A stretch of 64,000 bases of DNA from Yersinia entomophaga (GCF_001656035.1 NZ_CP010029.1:1747610-1811609), one strand, 5' to 3'; counted from the stretch's first letter, positions 1-10,857 are shown. The notes: generated by a model from the sequence alone, not told the origin. Translations and numbers: made by a program.

Positions 1-282
1 CAGTTGGGTGCCATCGATGCCAGCAATGGAGAAAATACCGCCTTGCTGAACTTCACACAAGAATGCAGTTTCTTCGCCCAGAGAGGCCGTAACTGTTACG
101 CGCAGTACCACTTCATACACATCTTCAGCCAGCTGACTGGAAGCAGTATCAAGATCAAGTTTAACTTCTGGCTGCCAATCCTGCTGGAAAACCTGCGGTG
201 CATTTGGCGCTTCGAAAGAGATATCCTTGGTATAAATACGTTGGATCTGGAAAGCCATCTCTGTGTTGTTTTGTTCTGACAT
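1..282 (-). CDS. secB: Protein-export chaperone SecB (partial, C-terminus off the window)
   Basis: SecB is the cytosolic tetrameric chaperone that keeps preproteins unfolded and hands them to SecA. Reading leftwards from the ATG at 282, the protein begins [20 protein letters not shown] and continues through the conserved SFEAPNAP and [13 protein letters not shown] segments, which are diagnostic of SecB. The frame is open to the window edge, so about 94 residues of the usual 155 or so are visible. The next gene upstream is grxC, about 70 bp away, the same order (yibN-grxC-secB) as in E. coli, where gpsA follows. The identification is secure; only the C-terminus cannot be judged. Confidence 0.95.
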   Translation of the reverse strand, partial: MSEQNNTEMAFQIQRIYTKDISFEAPNAPQVFQQDWQPEVKLDLDTASSQLAEDVYEVVLRVTVTASLGEETAFLCEVQQGGIFSIAGIDGTQL

Positions 283-353
283 GTGTAAAAGTACCCTTAG
301 TTAGACATCCTTATTAAACAGCACTACCGCCGTGGGAATCCCCATCGACGAGT

Positions 354-602
354 TTAAAGCAGTGGGTCAAGCCCACCGCGCGCATCCAGCGCATGTAAAT
401 CATCGCAGCCACCTATGTGCTGCCCATCAATAAATATCTGAGGTACGGTGGAACGTCCGCTGCGTTCAATCATAACTTCACGCGTCGCCATATCACCATC
501 AATCGCGATTTCCTCGAACGCTGCACCTTTGCTGTTTAACAGCGCTTTTGCGCGAACGCAAAACGGGCAGGTCGCTTTGGTGTATATCTCAATTTTCGCC
601 AT
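354..602 (-). CDS. grxC: Glutaredoxin 3
   Basis: A small cytosolic thiol-disulfide oxidoreductase that reduces disulfides and glutathione mixed disulfides, recharged by glutathione. The 82-residue protein has the dithiol active site CPFC near residues 11-14 (CPYC in E. coli), the TVPQIFIDG cis-proline loop and the GGCDDL glutathione-binding motif. The ATG at 602 is chosen because it gives MAKIEIYT, matching the family start, with a GAGG ribosome site about 8 bases upstream; an in-frame TTG at 608 is less likely. It lies between yibN and secB on the same strand, probably in one operon. Confidence 0.95.
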   Translation of the reverse strand: MAKIEIYTKATCPFCVRAKALLNSKGAAFEEIAIDGDMATREVMIERSGRSTVPQIFIDGQHIGGCDDLHALDARGGLDPLL

Positions 603-666
603 TGACAAAACCTCAGTTATATTAATATTCCGTTGATAAAGCGATGGTTTTATTACTTACCACGTT

Positions 667-1101
667 TTATTTACCGCGAGCCAGAGGCAGATTTTCACCG
701 CTCCAGCCAGAGATACCCTCTTTCAGAGTAAATACAGGTTCAAAACCGGCTTTGTTCAAATTTTCGGCAGACGTACGAGACGCAGTACCGTTAGCACAAA
801 CAACAATAATAGGCTGCGCTTTATGCTTTTCCAACTCGCCCAAGCTGCCGTTTTTAATTTCAGTCGGCGTTAGGTTAATGGAGCTGGCGATATGGCCCTT
901 GCGGTAATCTTCGCGCGAACGGGTATCGACAACAACCGCATCTTCTTTGTTAATCAAACGCGTAGCTTCACCACGAGTGATTTCTTTTACTTTAGACAGG
1001 CTGCTTTTAAAGGTGGTGACGATCACGGCAACCAGCAAAGCCACCCAAGCCAGACTCAAAATAGGATGCTGGCTAATGAATTGCATAATTTCTTGCAACA
1101 T
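667..1101 (-). CDS. yibN: Membrane-anchored rhodanese-like protein YibN
   Basis: The 144-residue protein has one hydrophobic segment (about residues 12-31) followed by a single rhodanese domain. The domain has the [13 protein letters not shown] box and a catalytic loop CANGTASR with the cysteine at about residue 102, so it keeps the persulfide-forming residue. It is inner-membrane bound with the domain probably in the cytosol. The substrate is not known from sequence. It is first in the leftward run yibN-grxC-secB, which links it to redox and export genes by position. The length and order match enterobacterial YibN. Confidence 0.92.
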   Translation of the reverse strand: MLQEIMQFISQHPILSLAWVALLVAVIVTTFKSSLSKVKEITRGEATRLINKEDAVVVDTRSREDYRKGHIASSINLTPTEIKNGSLGELEKHKAQPIIVVCANGTASRTSAENLNKAGFEPVFTLKEGISGWSGENLPLARGK

Positions 1102-1402
1102 AGGGGGAAAAACTCCCGTTAGTTAGGGGTCAATATTCAAGGTCACAGAGTATACCTGCGCGTTGCAGCAAATACAGCCAGTAAGCAAGTGGTATTGCAG
1201 AAACTGAGAGGGATCGCGGAAAGTTTTCATCATTTAAACCACCACAATCACGCCCATCCCACGCCAACCTTGATCTCTTTGGGCTATTTTTAACCTGCTT
1301 TGTAGTAAAATTACGAAAGCGATAAGTGTCAATAGCCATGAGCGACCCACGTATAACCCATGCCTATTAACACTTGGACTTATAAGAAAATGAGGTTAAG
1401 CA
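1102..1402. other. Divergent intergenic region yibN / gpmI
   Basis: About 300 bases separate the starts of yibN (leftward) and gpmI (rightward), so both promoters should lie here. A 69-codon leftward frame at 1130-1339 has no ribosome site and no recognisable motif, and I do not count it as a gene. gpmI has a good ribosome site (GAGG, 1391-1396). No RNA gene or operator was recognised. Confidence 0.5.
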
Positions 1403-2950
1403 ATGTCGAGCAATAAAAAACCATTAGTTCTGACTATTCTGGATGGCTATGGCCACCGTGAAGACCATCAGGATAACGCTATTTTGAATGCCAAAACGCC
1501 AGTGATGGACCGCTTGTGGCAGCAAAATCCGCACACGCTGATTGCTGCTTCCGGTCTGGACGTCGGGTTGCCAGACGGTCAGATGGGTAACTCTGAAGTT
1601 GGCCACGTCAATCTGGGCGCGGGTCGCATTGTTTATCAGGATTTAACCCGCCTAGATAAAGAGATCAAAGAGGGCGATTTCTTTGTTAACCCGACGCTGA
1701 CCGCCGCCGTTGATAAAGCAGTAAAAGCTGGCAAAGCGGTACACATCATGGGCCTGCTATCCGCCGGTGGGGTTCACAGCCACGAAGCGCATATTCTGGC
1801 GATGGTCGAGCTGGCTGCCCAACGCGGTGCCGAGAAAATCTACCTGCACGCCTTCCTCGATGGCCGTGATACGCCGCCGCGTAGCGCCGAGTCCTCTTTG
1901 AAAATGTTTAGCGATAAATTTGCTGCATTAGGCAAAGGCCGTATCGCCTCCATTATTGGTCGTTACTACGCAATGGATCGCGATAACCGCTGGGATCGCG
2001 TCCAACTGGCTTATGACCTGCTAACTCAGGCCAAGGGCGAGTTTACCGCAGCCAACGCCATGCAGGGTTTGGCTGATGCCTATACCCGCGGCGAAAACGA
2101 CGAATTTGTAAAACCGACGGTGATTCAAGCCGCTGGCGAACCCGATGCCGCTATGAATGATGGCGACGCGCTGATCTTTATGAACTTCCGCGCCGACCGC
2201 GCTCGTCAGATCACTCGCACCTTTATTAATCCAGACTTTGACGGCTTCAAGCGCGATAAAGTAGTTAACTTCGGCGATTTCGTGATGTTGACCGAGTATG
2301 CAGCCGATATCAATGCTGCCTGCGCTTATCCGCCAGCATCACTGGTTAATACCTTTGGCGAATGGTTAATGAAGCACGATAAAACCCAGTTACGCATTTC
2401 TGAAACTGAGAAATATGCTCACGTCACCTTCTTCTACAACGGCGGCGTTGAAGAACCATTTAAAGGTGAAGACCGTATTCTAGTGAATTCACCGAAAGTG
2501 GCGACTTATGATCTACAGCCAGAAATGAGTTCTGCCGAGCTGACCGAAAAACTGGTCGGGGCGATCGGCAGCGGTAAATACGATGTCATCATCTGTAACT
2601 ATCCAAATGGCGATATGGTTGGTCATACCGGTGATTATGATGCGGCAGTAAAAGCGATCGAAACGCTGGATGGCTGTATTGCACAGGTTGTTGATGCAGT
2701 TAAAGCTGCTGACGGTCAGTTGCTGATTACCGCAGACCACGGCAACGCCGAGCAAATGCGCGATCCGGCGACAGGTCAGGCTCACACCGCCCACACCAGC
2801 CTGCCGGTTCCGCTGATTTACGTCGGCAATAAACCGGTTGCCGCGGTGGCTGGCGGTAAGCTTTCTGATATCGCGCCAACCATGCTGTCACTAATGGAAA
2901 TGGAAATCCCGCAAGAGATGACTGGTAAGCCGCTGTTCATCGTGGAATAA
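1403..2950 (+). CDS. gpmI: 2,3-bisphosphoglycerate-independent phosphoglycerate mutase
   Basis: Interconverts 3- and 2-phosphoglycerate in glycolysis through a phosphoserine intermediate with two manganese ions. The protein has 515 residues, the normal length. The alkaline-phosphatase-like metal site starts at LTILDGYG (about 10-17), the phosphorylated serine is Ser64 in GNSEVGHVN, and further metal ligands are in [23 protein letters not shown] and [11 protein letters not shown]. The ATG at 1403 follows a GAGG site. It is followed after 9 bp by envC and then yibQ, the usual enterobacterial order, probably one transcript. Confidence 0.97.
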   Translation: MSSNKKPLVLTILDGYGHREDHQDNAILNAKTPVMDRLWQQNPHTLIAASGLDVGLPDGQMGNSEVGHVNLGAGRIVYQDLTRLDKEIKEGDFFVNPTLTAAVDKAVKAGKAVHIMGLLSAGGVHSHEAHILAMVELAAQRGAEKIYLHAFLDGRDTPPRSAESSLKMFSDKFAALGKGRIASIIGRYYAMDRDNRWDRVQLAYDLLTQAKGEFTAANAMQGLADAYTRGENDEFVKPTVIQAAGEPDAAMNDGDALIFMNFRADRARQITRTFINPDFDGFKRDKVVNFGDFVMLTEYAADINAACAYPPASLVNTFGEWLMKHDKTQLRISETEKYAHVTFFYNGGVEEPFKGEDRILVNSPKVATYDLQPEMSSAELTEKLVGAIGSGKYDVIICNYPNGDMVGHTGDYDAAVKAIETLDGCIAQVVDAVKAADGQLLITADHGNAEQMRDPATGQAHTAHTSLPVPLIYVGNKPVAAVAGGKLSDIAPTMLSLMEMEIPQEMTGKPLFIVE

Positions 2951-2959
2951 TCCTTTCTT

Positions 2960-4333
2960 ATGAAGGATAAGGCGTTATTTGCACGTTTGATGGTGACTGA
3001 AAACGCAACCCCCGGCAGCAGCCAATCCCCAGTGGGCCTGCTGCCAACCCGGTTTACGCGTCGTCCGTTAGCCATACTGTACGCCAGCGTTTTTTGCGCT
3101 GGCGTCTTGCTATTGCCATTATCCAGCCAGGCTGCAGATGCTCCCGTTGCTGCAAAAACGGCCGATAACAAGAGCCAATTGAAAACTATTCAGCAAAATA
3201 TTGCTGAAAAAGAGAAAAGCGTTCAGCAACAAAAACAGCAACGCAGCGCACTGCTCGATCAGCTGAAACAACAAGAAAATACTATTGCCCAAGCCAGCCG
3301 TAGCCTGCGCGACACCCAAGCCACTTTGACTGAGTTGGGTAAAGACGTCGCCAAGCTCAACGGCTCGATTGAAAAACTGCAAAGTCAGCAGTCACTCCAG
3401 CAAAATATTCTAGCTAAACAGTTGGATGCAGCCTTTAAACAAGGGCAGCACAGCGGATTGCAACTCATTCTTAGCGGTGAGGAAAGTCAGCGTAGCGAAC
3501 GCATTCTGGCCTATTTCAGCTATCTGAATGAAGCCCGTCTGAAATCAATCAATACGTTAAAACAGACTCGAAGCGATCTCGCGGTGCAGAAAAAAACGCT
3601 GGTAGAAAAACAGCAACAGCAGAAATCCCTATTGAACGAACAACAGTCTCAGCAACAGAAGCTGGAACAGGCTCGTTCAGCACGTAAAAAAACGCTGATT
3701 TCTCTGGAAGCCTCGCTGGAAAAAGACCAGCAGGGTCTGGCGGAACTGAAACAGAATGAAACCCGTCTGCGCGATCAAATAGCCAAAGCAGAACGGGAAG
3801 CCAAAGCCCGCGCTGAACGAGAAGCCAAAGAGGCCGCGCGGGTTCGAGAGCAGATTAAGCTTAAAGAGCAACAAGCGAAGAAAACCGGCTCTAGCTATAA
3901 GCCGAGCGAAAGTGAGCGCTCTCTGATGGCACGTACCGGCGGTTTAGGTCGCCCAAGTGGGCAGGCTTTGTGGCCAGTACGCGGTAATGTTACACATAGA
4001 TTTGGTGAAGTATTACAGGGAGAACTACGCTGGAAAGGTATGGTTATTTCCGCGCCAGAAGGCAGCGAAGTCAAAGCCATTGCCGATGGCCGCGTCCTGC
4101 TGGCCGACTGGTTACAGGGCTACGGTCTCGTCGTCGTCGTTGAACACGGTAAAGGCGATATGAGTTTGTATGGTTATAACCAAAGCGCGTTAGTCAGCGT
4201 TGGGACTCAGGTTAGAGCCGGCCAGCCGATTGCTCTGGTCGGTACCAGCGGAGGCCAGGGTGAGCCTTCTCTGTATTTCGAGATCCGTCGTCAGGGACAG
4301 GCGGTCAACCCACAACCCTGGTTAGGAAGATAG
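2960..4333 (+). CDS. envC: Murein hydrolase activator EnvC
   Basis: A periplasmic factor recruited by FtsEX that activates the amidases AmiA and AmiB for daughter-cell separation. A long basic N-terminus with a hydrophobic stretch (about 37-58, ending SSQAADA) acts as signal peptide. Residues 65-320 are Gln/Lys-rich coiled coil, and 335-457 form a LytM (M23) domain. The domain lacks the zinc-binding histidines of active M23 peptidases, as expected for an activator. The protein is 457 residues, longer than the E. coli form (419), mostly at the N-terminus. No clear ribosome site precedes the ATG at 2960, and an ATG at 2990 is an alternative. It is tightly linked to gpmI and yibQ. Confidence 0.95.
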   Translation: MKDKALFARLMVTENATPGSSQSPVGLLPTRFTRRPLAILYASVFCAGVLLLPLSSQAADAPVAAKTADNKSQLKTIQQNIAEKEKSVQQQKQQRSALLDQLKQQENTIAQASRSLRDTQATLTELGKDVAKLNGSIEKLQSQQSLQQNILAKQLDAAFKQGQHSGLQLILSGEESQRSERILAYFSYLNEARLKSINTLKQTRSDLAVQKKTLVEKQQQQKSLLNEQQSQQQKLEQARSARKKTLISLEASLEKDQQGLAELKQNETRLRDQIAKAEREAKARAEREAKEAARVREQIKLKEQQAKKTGSSYKPSESERSLMARTGGLGRPSGQALWPVRGNVTHRFGEVLQGELRWKGMVISAPEGSEVKAIADGRVLLADWLQGYGLVVVVEHGKGDMSLYGYNQSALVSVGTQVRAGQPIALVGTSGGQGEPSLYFEIRRQGQAVNPQPWLGR

Positions 4334-4356
4334 GGAATTGAATTAGGGAAAAAGCA

Positions 4357-5310
4357 TTGCGCTATTTTAAAGCTCGCTCACTGTTTGTATTCGGCACTTT
4401 GCTGATAGCCTGCTCCGCGCAGGCAGGAAAATTATCTATTGTTATCGATGACTTCGGTTATCGCCCGCAGAACGAAAACAAAATTCTCCAGATGCCGTTA
4501 CCGATCTCGGTGGCCATCTTGCCTAATGCTCCCCACGCCAAAGAAATGGCCATCAAAGCCCACAGCCAAGGGCGTGAGGTTCTTATCCATCTGCCGATGG
4601 CACCCTTGAGCAAGCAGCCATTAGAACGGGATACTTTGCAGCCTAATATGAGCAGCGAAGAAATTCAGCGCATTATTCGTCAGGCGGTAAACAACGTTCC
4701 TTACGCCGTAGGTATGAATAATCATATGGGTAGCGCAATGACTTCCAGCCTGTCCGGAATGCAAAAAGTCATGCAGGCGCTGGAACATTATCAGCTGTAT
4801 TTTCTGGATAGCGTGACAATCGGCAATACTCAGGCCAGCCGGGCAGCGGAAGGCACTGGCGTTAAAGTCATAAAACGCAAAGTTTTTCTGGATGATGTGC
4901 AGAATGATGCGGCTATTCGTCAGCAGTTCAATCGCGCCATTCAGCTAGCGCGTAAAAATGGTTCGGCTATTGCCATCGGGCATCCTCATCCCTCTACCAT
5001 TCGGGTATTGCAGCAGATGCTGCCGGAATTACCGTCAGATATCGTATTGGTTCGCCCTAGTGCGTTACTGAATGAACCGGTGCAGCATAATTCAGGCACG
5101 CTGACGCCAGTCAAGCCGGTTAAATCACGCGATCCGTTTAAAGACAGCAGGTTAAAAGCCATTAAGCAATGTAAAATGAAAGCGGGACATACGCCAGAGA
5201 AAATCTACGCCGACGAGATGTTTAAAATTCTGGGGGAAAGTCTGATACAAAGCCCAGTGGCGACTTTCGTGCAGCAGCGCTGGCATTTCTGGTTTAACAA
5301 AACCAAATAA
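4357..5310 (+). CDS. yibQ: Divergent polysaccharide deacetylase family protein YibQ
   Basis: A secreted protein of 317 residues with an N-terminal signal peptide (about 1-23, ending SAQAG) and a NodB-like, DUF610-type deacetylase fold: LSIVIDDFGYR at the start, LPMAP, and GMNNHMGS near residue 120. The biochemical role is not established. The start is a TTG at 4357, set by an AGGGA ribosome site about 8 bases upstream and by the position of the signal peptide; no upstream ATG fits. It follows envC by 23 bp, so co-transcription with gpmI-envC is likely. It ends at a strong bidirectional hairpin shared with tdh. Confidence 0.9.
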   Translation: MRYFKARSLFVFGTLLIACSAQAGKLSIVIDDFGYRPQNENKILQMPLPISVAILPNAPHAKEMAIKAHSQGREVLIHLPMAPLSKQPLERDTLQPNMSSEEIQRIIRQAVNNVPYAVGMNNHMGSAMTSSLSGMQKVMQALEHYQLYFLDSVTIGNTQASRAAEGTGVKVIKRKVFLDDVQNDAAIRQQFNRAIQLARKNGSAIAIGHPHPSTIRVLQQMLPELPSDIVLVRPSALLNEPVQHNSGTLTPVKPVKSRDPFKDSRLKAIKQCKMKAGHTPEKIYADEMFKILGESLIQSPVATFVQQRWHFWFNKTK

Positions 5311-5345
5311 AACAATGCCGGGTCATCATGCCCGGCATTGTTTAT
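5311..5345. terminator. Bidirectional terminator between yibQ and tdh
   Basis: A perfect 12-bp stem (5311-5322 with 5331-5342, core ATGCCGGG/CCCGGCAT) with an 8-base loop is flanked by A-rich sequence on the left and T-rich on the right. It can therefore stop transcription from yibQ and from the opposing tdh. Confidence 0.85.
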
Positions 5346-5371
5346 CTACCTGATAGAATCTCAGTTAGCCG

Positions 5372-6397
5372 TTAATCCCAGCTCAATACGACTTTCCCTG
5401 ATTGACCAGAGCGCATAGCGTCAAAGCCTTTCTGGAACTCATCGATAGAGAAACGGTGAGTAATGATTGGTGTTAAATCCAGACCAGACTGAATTAATGC
5501 AGCCATTTTGTACCAGGTTTCGAACATCTCGCGACCGTAGATACCTTTAATAAACAGCCCTTTAAAGATAACCTGATTCCAGTCGATAGACATATCGGAT
5601 GGCGGTATCCCTAGCATGGCAATGCGGCCGCCGTGGTTCATCGCATTCAGCAAAGTACGGAAAGCTGGCGGCGCGCCGGACATTTCCAGACCCACATCAA
5701 AACCTTCGGTCATACCCAGATCAGTCATCACGTCGTTCAGGTTTTCTTTACTAACGTTTACCGCGCGAGTGACGCCCATTTTGCGCGCCAAATCGAGGCG
5801 ATATTCATTCACGTCAGTAATAACCACGTTACGCGCACCGACATGTTTACACACCGCTGCGGCCATGATGCCAATAGGACCAGCGCCGGAAACCAGCACA
5901 TCTTCCCCCACCAGATCGAAGGACAATGCAGTGTGAACCGCGTTACCAAACGGATCGAAAATGGCGGCCAGCTCATCGGGAATGTTGTCAGGAATTTTGA
6001 ACGCATTGAAGGCAGGAATCACCAGATATTCAGCGAATGAACCCGGGCGGTTAACACCGACGCCAATGGTATTACGGCACAGGTGAGTGCGGCCTCCGCG
6101 ACAGTTACGGCAATGTCCGCAGGTAATATGCCCTTCGCCAGAAACGCGATCGCCAATGGAAAAACCTTTAACTTCCTGACCGATAGCGACAATTTTACCG
6201 ACGTATTCATGCCCTACAACCATAGGAACCGGGATAGTTTTTTGTGACCATTCATCCCAGTTATAAATATGCACATCCGTACCGCAAATCGCCGTTTTAG
6301 CGATTTTGATCATAATGTCATTGTGACCCAATTCAGGCTGAGGCACATCGGTCATCCAAATGCCTTCTTCCGCTTTCAGCTTAGATAGTGCTTTCAT
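5372..6397 (-). CDS. tdh: L-threonine 3-dehydrogenase
   Basis: A zinc- and NAD-dependent medium-chain dehydrogenase that oxidises L-threonine to 2-amino-3-ketobutyrate. It has 341 residues, the same as E. coli. Catalytic zinc ligands are Cys38, His63 and Glu64; the structural zinc site is Cys93/96/99/107 in [15 protein letters not shown]. The Rossmann motif is GAGPIG. It lies 9 bp downstream of kbl on the same strand, and the two enzymes act in sequence to give glycine and acetyl-CoA. In E. coli the pair is controlled by Lrp; no Lrp site was identified here. Confidence 0.97.
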   Translation of the reverse strand: MKALSKLKAEEGIWMTDVPQPELGHNDIMIKIAKTAICGTDVHIYNWDEWSQKTIPVPMVVGHEYVGKIVAIGQEVKGFSIGDRVSGEGHITCGHCRNCRGGRTHLCRNTIGVGVNRPGSFAEYLVIPAFNAFKIPDNIPDELAAIFDPFGNAVHTALSFDLVGEDVLVSGAGPIGIMAAAVCKHVGARNVVITDVNEYRLDLARKMGVTRAVNVSKENLNDVMTDLGMTEGFDVGLEMSGAPPAFRTLLNAMNHGGRIAMLGIPPSDMSIDWNQVIFKGLFIKGIYGREMFETWYKMAALIQSGLDLTPIITHRFSIDEFQKGFDAMRSGQSGKVVLSWD

Positions 6398-6406
6398 TGA
6401 AATTCC

Positions 6407-7603
6407 TTATGCAATAACGCCTAGTTGTTTACCAATGCGCACGAATGCATTGATGGTACGTTCAACCTGCTCAGTCGTGTGTTCAGCAGACATTTGGGTG
6501 CGAATCCGCGCCCGACCTTTCGGCACGACCGGATAAAAGAAACCGGTAACGTAAATACCTTCCTTCAGCAACGCGTTAGCAAATTCCTGCGCTAATTTAG
6601 CTTCGCCCAGCATTACCGGAATAATCGCATGGTCGGCTCCTGCCAACGTGAAACCAGCCGCCGTCATTTTTTCGCGGAATAGACGGGCGTTAGCCCACAG
6701 GCGTTCCCGCAGAGCATCCCCTTGTTCCAGCAGAGAAAGGACTTCAATGGACGCTGCAACAATCGCCGGAGCCAATGAGTTAGAGAACAGGTACGGACGT
6801 GAACGCTGGCGCAGCCATTCCACCACTTCTTTACGGCCTGCGGTATAGCCGCCGGATGCGCCGCCCAACGCTTTACCCAAAGTACCAGTGATAATATCAA
6901 CACGACCCATCACTTCGCAGTATTCATGGGTGCCGCGCCCGTTGGCACCAACAAAGCCTACTGCGTGGGAATCATCAACCATCACCAGCGCTTTATATTG
7001 ATCGGCCAAATCACAAACGCCTTTCAGGTTAGCAATCACGCCGTCCATAGAAAACACGCCATCAGTGGCGATCATGATATGACGAGCGCCGTCCGCTTTT
7101 GCCTGCTTCAGTTGGGTTTCCAGCTCAGCCATATCATTGTTAGCGTAGCGATAACGCTTGGCTTTACACAGACGCACGCCGTCAATAATTGACGCATGGT
7201 TTAACGCATCGGAAATAATGGCATCTTCCGGCCCCAACAGCGCTTCAAACAGCCCGCCGTTGGCATCAAAACAGGAAGAATAGAGAATGGCATCTTCCAT
7301 CCCCAGGAAGCTGGCGATCTTCTGCTCCAGCTGCTTGTGGCTGTCCTGCGTACCGCAAATAAAGCGCACGGAGGCCATACCAAAACCGTGTGTGTCCATC
7401 CCTTTTTTCGCGGCAGCGATCAGCGCCGGATGGTTAGCCAGCCCCAGATAGTTATTAGCACAGAAATTGATTACATGACTTCCATCAGCTACAGCGATAT
7501 CGACTTGCTGGGCGGAAGTGATAATCCGCTCTTCTTTATACAAACCTTCAGCACGGGTAGTAGCCAGTTGTTGTTCTAGTTGTTGATAGAAAGACGCGGG
7601 CAT
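6407..7603 (-). CDS. kbl: 2-amino-3-ketobutyrate coenzyme A ligase
   Basis: A PLP-dependent alpha-oxoamine synthase that cleaves 2-amino-3-ketobutyrate with CoA into glycine and acetyl-CoA, the second step after Tdh. It has 398 residues. The PLP lysine is Lys244 in [10 protein letters not shown], and the cofactor aspartate is in [11 protein letters not shown]. It is the first gene of the leftward kbl-tdh operon. Its promoter must lie in the 7604-7847 region shared with divergent hldD, the same arrangement as in E. coli. Confidence 0.97.
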   Translation of the reverse strand: MPASFYQQLEQQLATTRAEGLYKEERIITSAQQVDIAVADGSHVINFCANNYLGLANHPALIAAAKKGMDTHGFGMASVRFICGTQDSHKQLEQKIASFLGMEDAILYSSCFDANGGLFEALLGPEDAIISDALNHASIIDGVRLCKAKRYRYANNDMAELETQLKQAKADGARHIMIATDGVFSMDGVIANLKGVCDLADQYKALVMVDDSHAVGFVGANGRGTHEYCEVMGRVDIITGTLGKALGGASGGYTAGRKEVVEWLRQRSRPYLFSNSLAPAIVAASIEVLSLLEQGDALRERLWANARLFREKMTAAGFTLAGADHAIIPVMLGEAKLAQEFANALLKEGIYVTGFFYPVVPKGRARIRTQMSAEHTTEQVERTINAFVRIGKQLGVIA

Positions 7604-7847
7604 TCGGTTATCTCCAGATTTGGCAATTTCGCCTCACATTTTACTAAGTTGCTGGCTTACTGACGAGAAACCTTGTTAGAGAATGTAAGAAATGCAGCAT
7701 ATATCACGGGGAACTATCCTAAAGCCCCATACAAAAAGGGCGATTACCCCCCTTCCGGCTGTGCGCTTACGCATGAAATGTTATGATGGCACCAAATAAT
7801 GTGTAGGGCATTGTGCCCAACCAAGCAGATTAATAAGGGTGAACCTG

Positions 7848-8780
7848 ATGATTATCGTCACTGGCGGCGCCGGTTTTATTGGCAGCAACATCGTTAAGGC
7901 ACTGAATGATATAGGATATAAAGATATTCTAGTGGTAGATAACCTGAAAGACGGCACTAAGTTCGTCAATCTGGTCGATCTGGACATCGCGGATTACATG
8001 GATAAAGAAGATTTTGTCGCTAGCATTGTTGCCGGTGATGATATGGGCGATATCGACGCCATCTTCCATGAAGGCGCTTGCTCCTCTACCACCGAGTGGG
8101 ATGGCAAGTACATGATGGATAACAACTATCAGTACTCCAAAGACATTCTGCATTTCTGTCTGGATCGCGGTATTCCATTCCTGTATGCCTCTTCAGCTGC
8201 AACTTACGGTGGCCGAACCGATAATTTCATTGAAGATCGCCAATATGAGCAGCCACTGAACGTTTACGGCTACTCAAAATTCCTGTTCGATCAATATGTT
8301 CGTGAAATTCTGCCGCAAGCGGATTCACAAATTTGTGGCTTCCGCTATTTCAACGTCTACGGACCGCGCGAAGGCCATAAAGGCAGCATGGCGAGCGTTG
8401 CTTTCCACCTGAACAATCAAATCAACGCTGGTGAAGCACCTAAACTGTTCGCTGGCAGCGAGAACTTTAAACGCGATTTCATCTATGTCGGTGACGTAGC
8501 TGCGGTCAATCTGTGGTTCTGGCAGAACGGCGTTTCCGGTATTTTCAACTGCGGAACTGGCCGTGCCGAATCCTTCCAGGCAGTGGCGGACGCCGTGGTG
8601 GAATACCATCAGAGCGGGCCAGTGGAATACATTCCATTCCCGGAAAAACTGAAAGGTCGCTATCAGGCATTCACTCAGGCCGACCTGACCAACCTACGCG
8701 CAGCCGGTTATGACAAACCGTTCAAAACCGTCGCCGAAGGGGTAAAAGAGTATCTGGGCTGGTTAAATCGCCCTATTTAA
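7848..8780 (+). CDS. hldD: ADP-L-glycero-D-manno-heptose 6-epimerase
   Basis: The last step in making the ADP-heptose donor for the LPS inner core, an NADP-dependent short-chain epimerase. The protein has 310 residues from the ATG at 7848. It has GGAGFIGSN at the N-terminus, the catalytic Tyr140/Lys144 pair in YGYSK, and the sugar-binding segment [21 protein letters not shown] at 7839 is in frame, but the AAGGG site at 7835-7839 fits the ATG. It heads the rightward heptose cluster hldD-waaF-waaC. Confidence 0.97.
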   Translation: MIIVTGGAGFIGSNIVKALNDIGYKDILVVDNLKDGTKFVNLVDLDIADYMDKEDFVASIVAGDDMGDIDAIFHEGACSSTTEWDGKYMMDNNYQYSKDILHFCLDRGIPFLYASSAATYGGRTDNFIEDRQYEQPLNVYGYSKFLFDQYVREILPQADSQICGFRYFNVYGPREGHKGSMASVAFHLNNQINAGEAPKLFAGSENFKRDFIYVGDVAAVNLWFWQNGVSGIFNCGTGRAESFQAVADAVVEYHQSGPVEYIPFPEKLKGRYQAFTQADLTNLRAAGYDKPFKTVAEGVKEYLGWLNRPI

Positions 8781-8809
8781 GTCATTCGCTGCAAGGAATT
8801 GATAACGGT

Positions 8810-9874
8810 ATGAGAATACTGGTCATCGGCCCTTCTTGGGTTGGCGATATGATGATGTCGCAAAGTTTGTACCGCACCCTGAAGGCCGAATATCCGGCAG
8901 CAGAGATTGATGTGATGGCACCCGCGTGGTGCCGTCCACTTCTGGCCAGAATGCCAGAGGTGCGCCGCGCTATCCCAATGCCGCTCGGTCATGGGGTATT
9001 TAATCTGGAAGGCCGTCGCCGTTTGGGTATCGCTTTGCGCGAGGAAGCCTATGATCGCGCCTATGTCTTACCCAATTCGTTCAAATCTGCGTTAATACCC
9101 TACTTTTCCGGTATTCGTCAGCGTACAGGCTGGCGCGGTGAAATGCGTTATTTCCTGCTCAACGATATGCGCATTCTGGATAAACAGGCTTTCCCGCTGA
9201 TGGTTCAGCGTTATGTTGCGCTGGCTTACGATAAGTCGCGAATTACTTCCGAAGCCGATCTGCCGCAGCCCATTCTCTGGCCGCAGTTACAGGTGCAGGA
9301 TGAAGAAATTGCGGAAACCACCGCCGCTTTTAATCTCAGCGATAATCGGCCAATCATCGGTTTTTGTCCCGGTGCCGAATTTGGCCCAGCCAAACGTTGG
9401 CCGCACTACCATTACGCCACTTTGGCACAAAAACTCATTGATGACGGTTATCAAATCACCCTGTTTGGTTCTGAAAAAGACCATAAAGCGGGAGAAGATA
9501 TTCGTCAGGCACTTCAGGCAGAAAGTCGCGATTTCTGCCTGAATCTGGCTGGGCAAACGACGCTGGATCAAGCGGTAATACTGATTGCCGCCTGTAGCGC
9601 CGTGGTGAGCAACGATTCCGGCCTGATGCACGTTGCCGCCGCGTTGAACAAACCTTTGGTGGCCTTATATGGCCCAAGCAGCCCAGCCTTCACACCGCCA
9701 CTTTCAGATAAAGCGACGGTTATTCGTTTGATTACCGGCTACCACAAAGTGCGCAAAGGAGATGCCGATCAAGGCTACCACCAAAGCCTGATCGACATTC
9801 AGCCAGAGCAGGTTTTGGCCGCACTACAGCTGCAGTTGGCAACACAGTCTTCAACGGTAAATGAGGCGCACTGA
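8810..9874 (+). CDS. waaF: ADP-heptose:LPS heptosyltransferase II
   Basis: A GT9 glycosyltransferase that adds the second heptose of the LPS inner core at the cytoplasmic face of the inner membrane. It has 354 residues and begins MRILVIGPSWVGDMMMSQSL, typical of WaaF. The donor-binding features FCPGAEFGPAKRWP and SNDSGLMHVAAALNKP are present. It lies 29 bp after hldD and its TGA overlaps the ATG of waaC by one base, so translation is probably coupled. It uses the ADP-heptose made by HldD. Confidence 0.97.
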   Translation: MRILVIGPSWVGDMMMSQSLYRTLKAEYPAAEIDVMAPAWCRPLLARMPEVRRAIPMPLGHGVFNLEGRRRLGIALREEAYDRAYVLPNSFKSALIPYFSGIRQRTGWRGEMRYFLLNDMRILDKQAFPLMVQRYVALAYDKSRITSEADLPQPILWPQLQVQDEEIAETTAAFNLSDNRPIIGFCPGAEFGPAKRWPHYHYATLAQKLIDDGYQITLFGSEKDHKAGEDIRQALQAESRDFCLNLAGQTTLDQAVILIAACSAVVSNDSGLMHVAAALNKPLVALYGPSSPAFTPPLSDKATVIRLITGYHKVRKGDADQGYHQSLIDIQPEQVLAALQLQLATQSSTVNEAH

Positions 9875-10839
9875 TGCACGTATTGATCATTAAAACCTCA
9901 TCGATGGGTGACGTTTTGCATACGTTACCCGCTCTGACCGATGCAATGAGCGCCATTCCCGGAATCCGTTTCGATTGGGTGGTAGAAGAAGGGTTTACTC
10001 AGATTCCCAGTTGGCATCCGGCGGTGGATAAAGTGATTCCGGTGGCCATTCGCCGCTGGCGCAAAAACTGGTTTGGTAGTGATACACGGCAAGAACGCTG
10101 TGACTTCAAACGAATCGTGCAAGAGCGCAGCTATGATTTGGTGATCGATGCTCAGGGCCTGATAAAAAGCGCGGCGCTCATCACCCGCATTGCCAAGGGC
10201 ACCCGACACGGCCCAGATTGCAAAAGCGCCCGGGAACCCTTCGCCAGTTGGTTTTATAACTGCCGTCATGAAATAGACAAGCAGCTACATGCCGTTGAGC
10301 GTACTCGCCAGCTCTTTGCTAAAAGTCTGGGTTATACCAAGCCGGAAACCGTCGGTGATTACGCTATCGCTCAGCGTTTCCTCAGCCAGTTACCGCCAGA
10401 CGCTGGGCAATATCTGGTTTTCCTACATGCGACGACCCGTGACAGTAAGCACTGGCCGGAAAGCCATTGGCGTCAGTTAATTCAGTTGGTTCAACCTACT
10501 GGGCTGAAAATTAAACTGCCGTGGGGCGCAGAGCATGAATATCAACGCGCAGTGCGTCTGGCCGATAATTTCCCTCACGTGGAAGTGCTGCCAAAACTGA
10601 GTTTACAGCAAGTTGCCGAGGTATTAGCCGGTGCCAAAGCTGTGGTTTCCGTTGATACCGGGCTAAGTCATCTAACGGCAGCGTTAGCGCGGCCTAACAT
10701 CACGCTGTTTGGCCCAACCGATCCCGGATTAATTGGCGGTTATGGTGAAAATCAGGTATCCGTTATCTCTAAAGAGAAAAGCATGGATACCATTCAAGCC
10801 AAAATTATCATGGCAGAATTGGATAAAATCATCGTCTAA
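9874..10839 (+). CDS. waaC: ADP-heptose:LPS heptosyltransferase I
   Basis: A GT9 transferase that adds the first heptose to Kdo2-lipid A. It has 321 residues, with the N-terminus MHVLIIKTSSMGDVLHTLPA and the conserved SVDTGLSHLTAALARPNITLFGPT near the C-terminus. It overlaps waaF by one base and ends just before a hairpin terminator, so hldD-waaF-waaC reads as one unit. Loss of this enzyme gives the deep-rough phenotype in enterobacteria generally. Confidence 0.97.
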   Translation: MHVLIIKTSSMGDVLHTLPALTDAMSAIPGIRFDWVVEEGFTQIPSWHPAVDKVIPVAIRRWRKNWFGSDTRQERCDFKRIVQERSYDLVIDAQGLIKSAALITRIAKGTRHGPDCKSAREPFASWFYNCRHEIDKQLHAVERTRQLFAKSLGYTKPETVGDYAIAQRFLSQLPPDAGQYLVFLHATTRDSKHWPESHWRQLIQLVQPTGLKIKLPWGAEHEYQRAVRLADNFPHVEVLPKLSLQQVAEVLAGAKAVVSVDTGLSHLTAALARPNITLFGPTDPGLIGGYGENQVSVISKEKSMDTIQAKIIMAELDKIIV

Positions 10840-10857
10840 GTGACCGAATCCCCTCAT

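Noticed and set aside
1130..1339. 69-codon leftward frame between yibN and gpmI
   Set aside because: No ribosome site, no motif, and it covers the region where both divergent promoters are expected.
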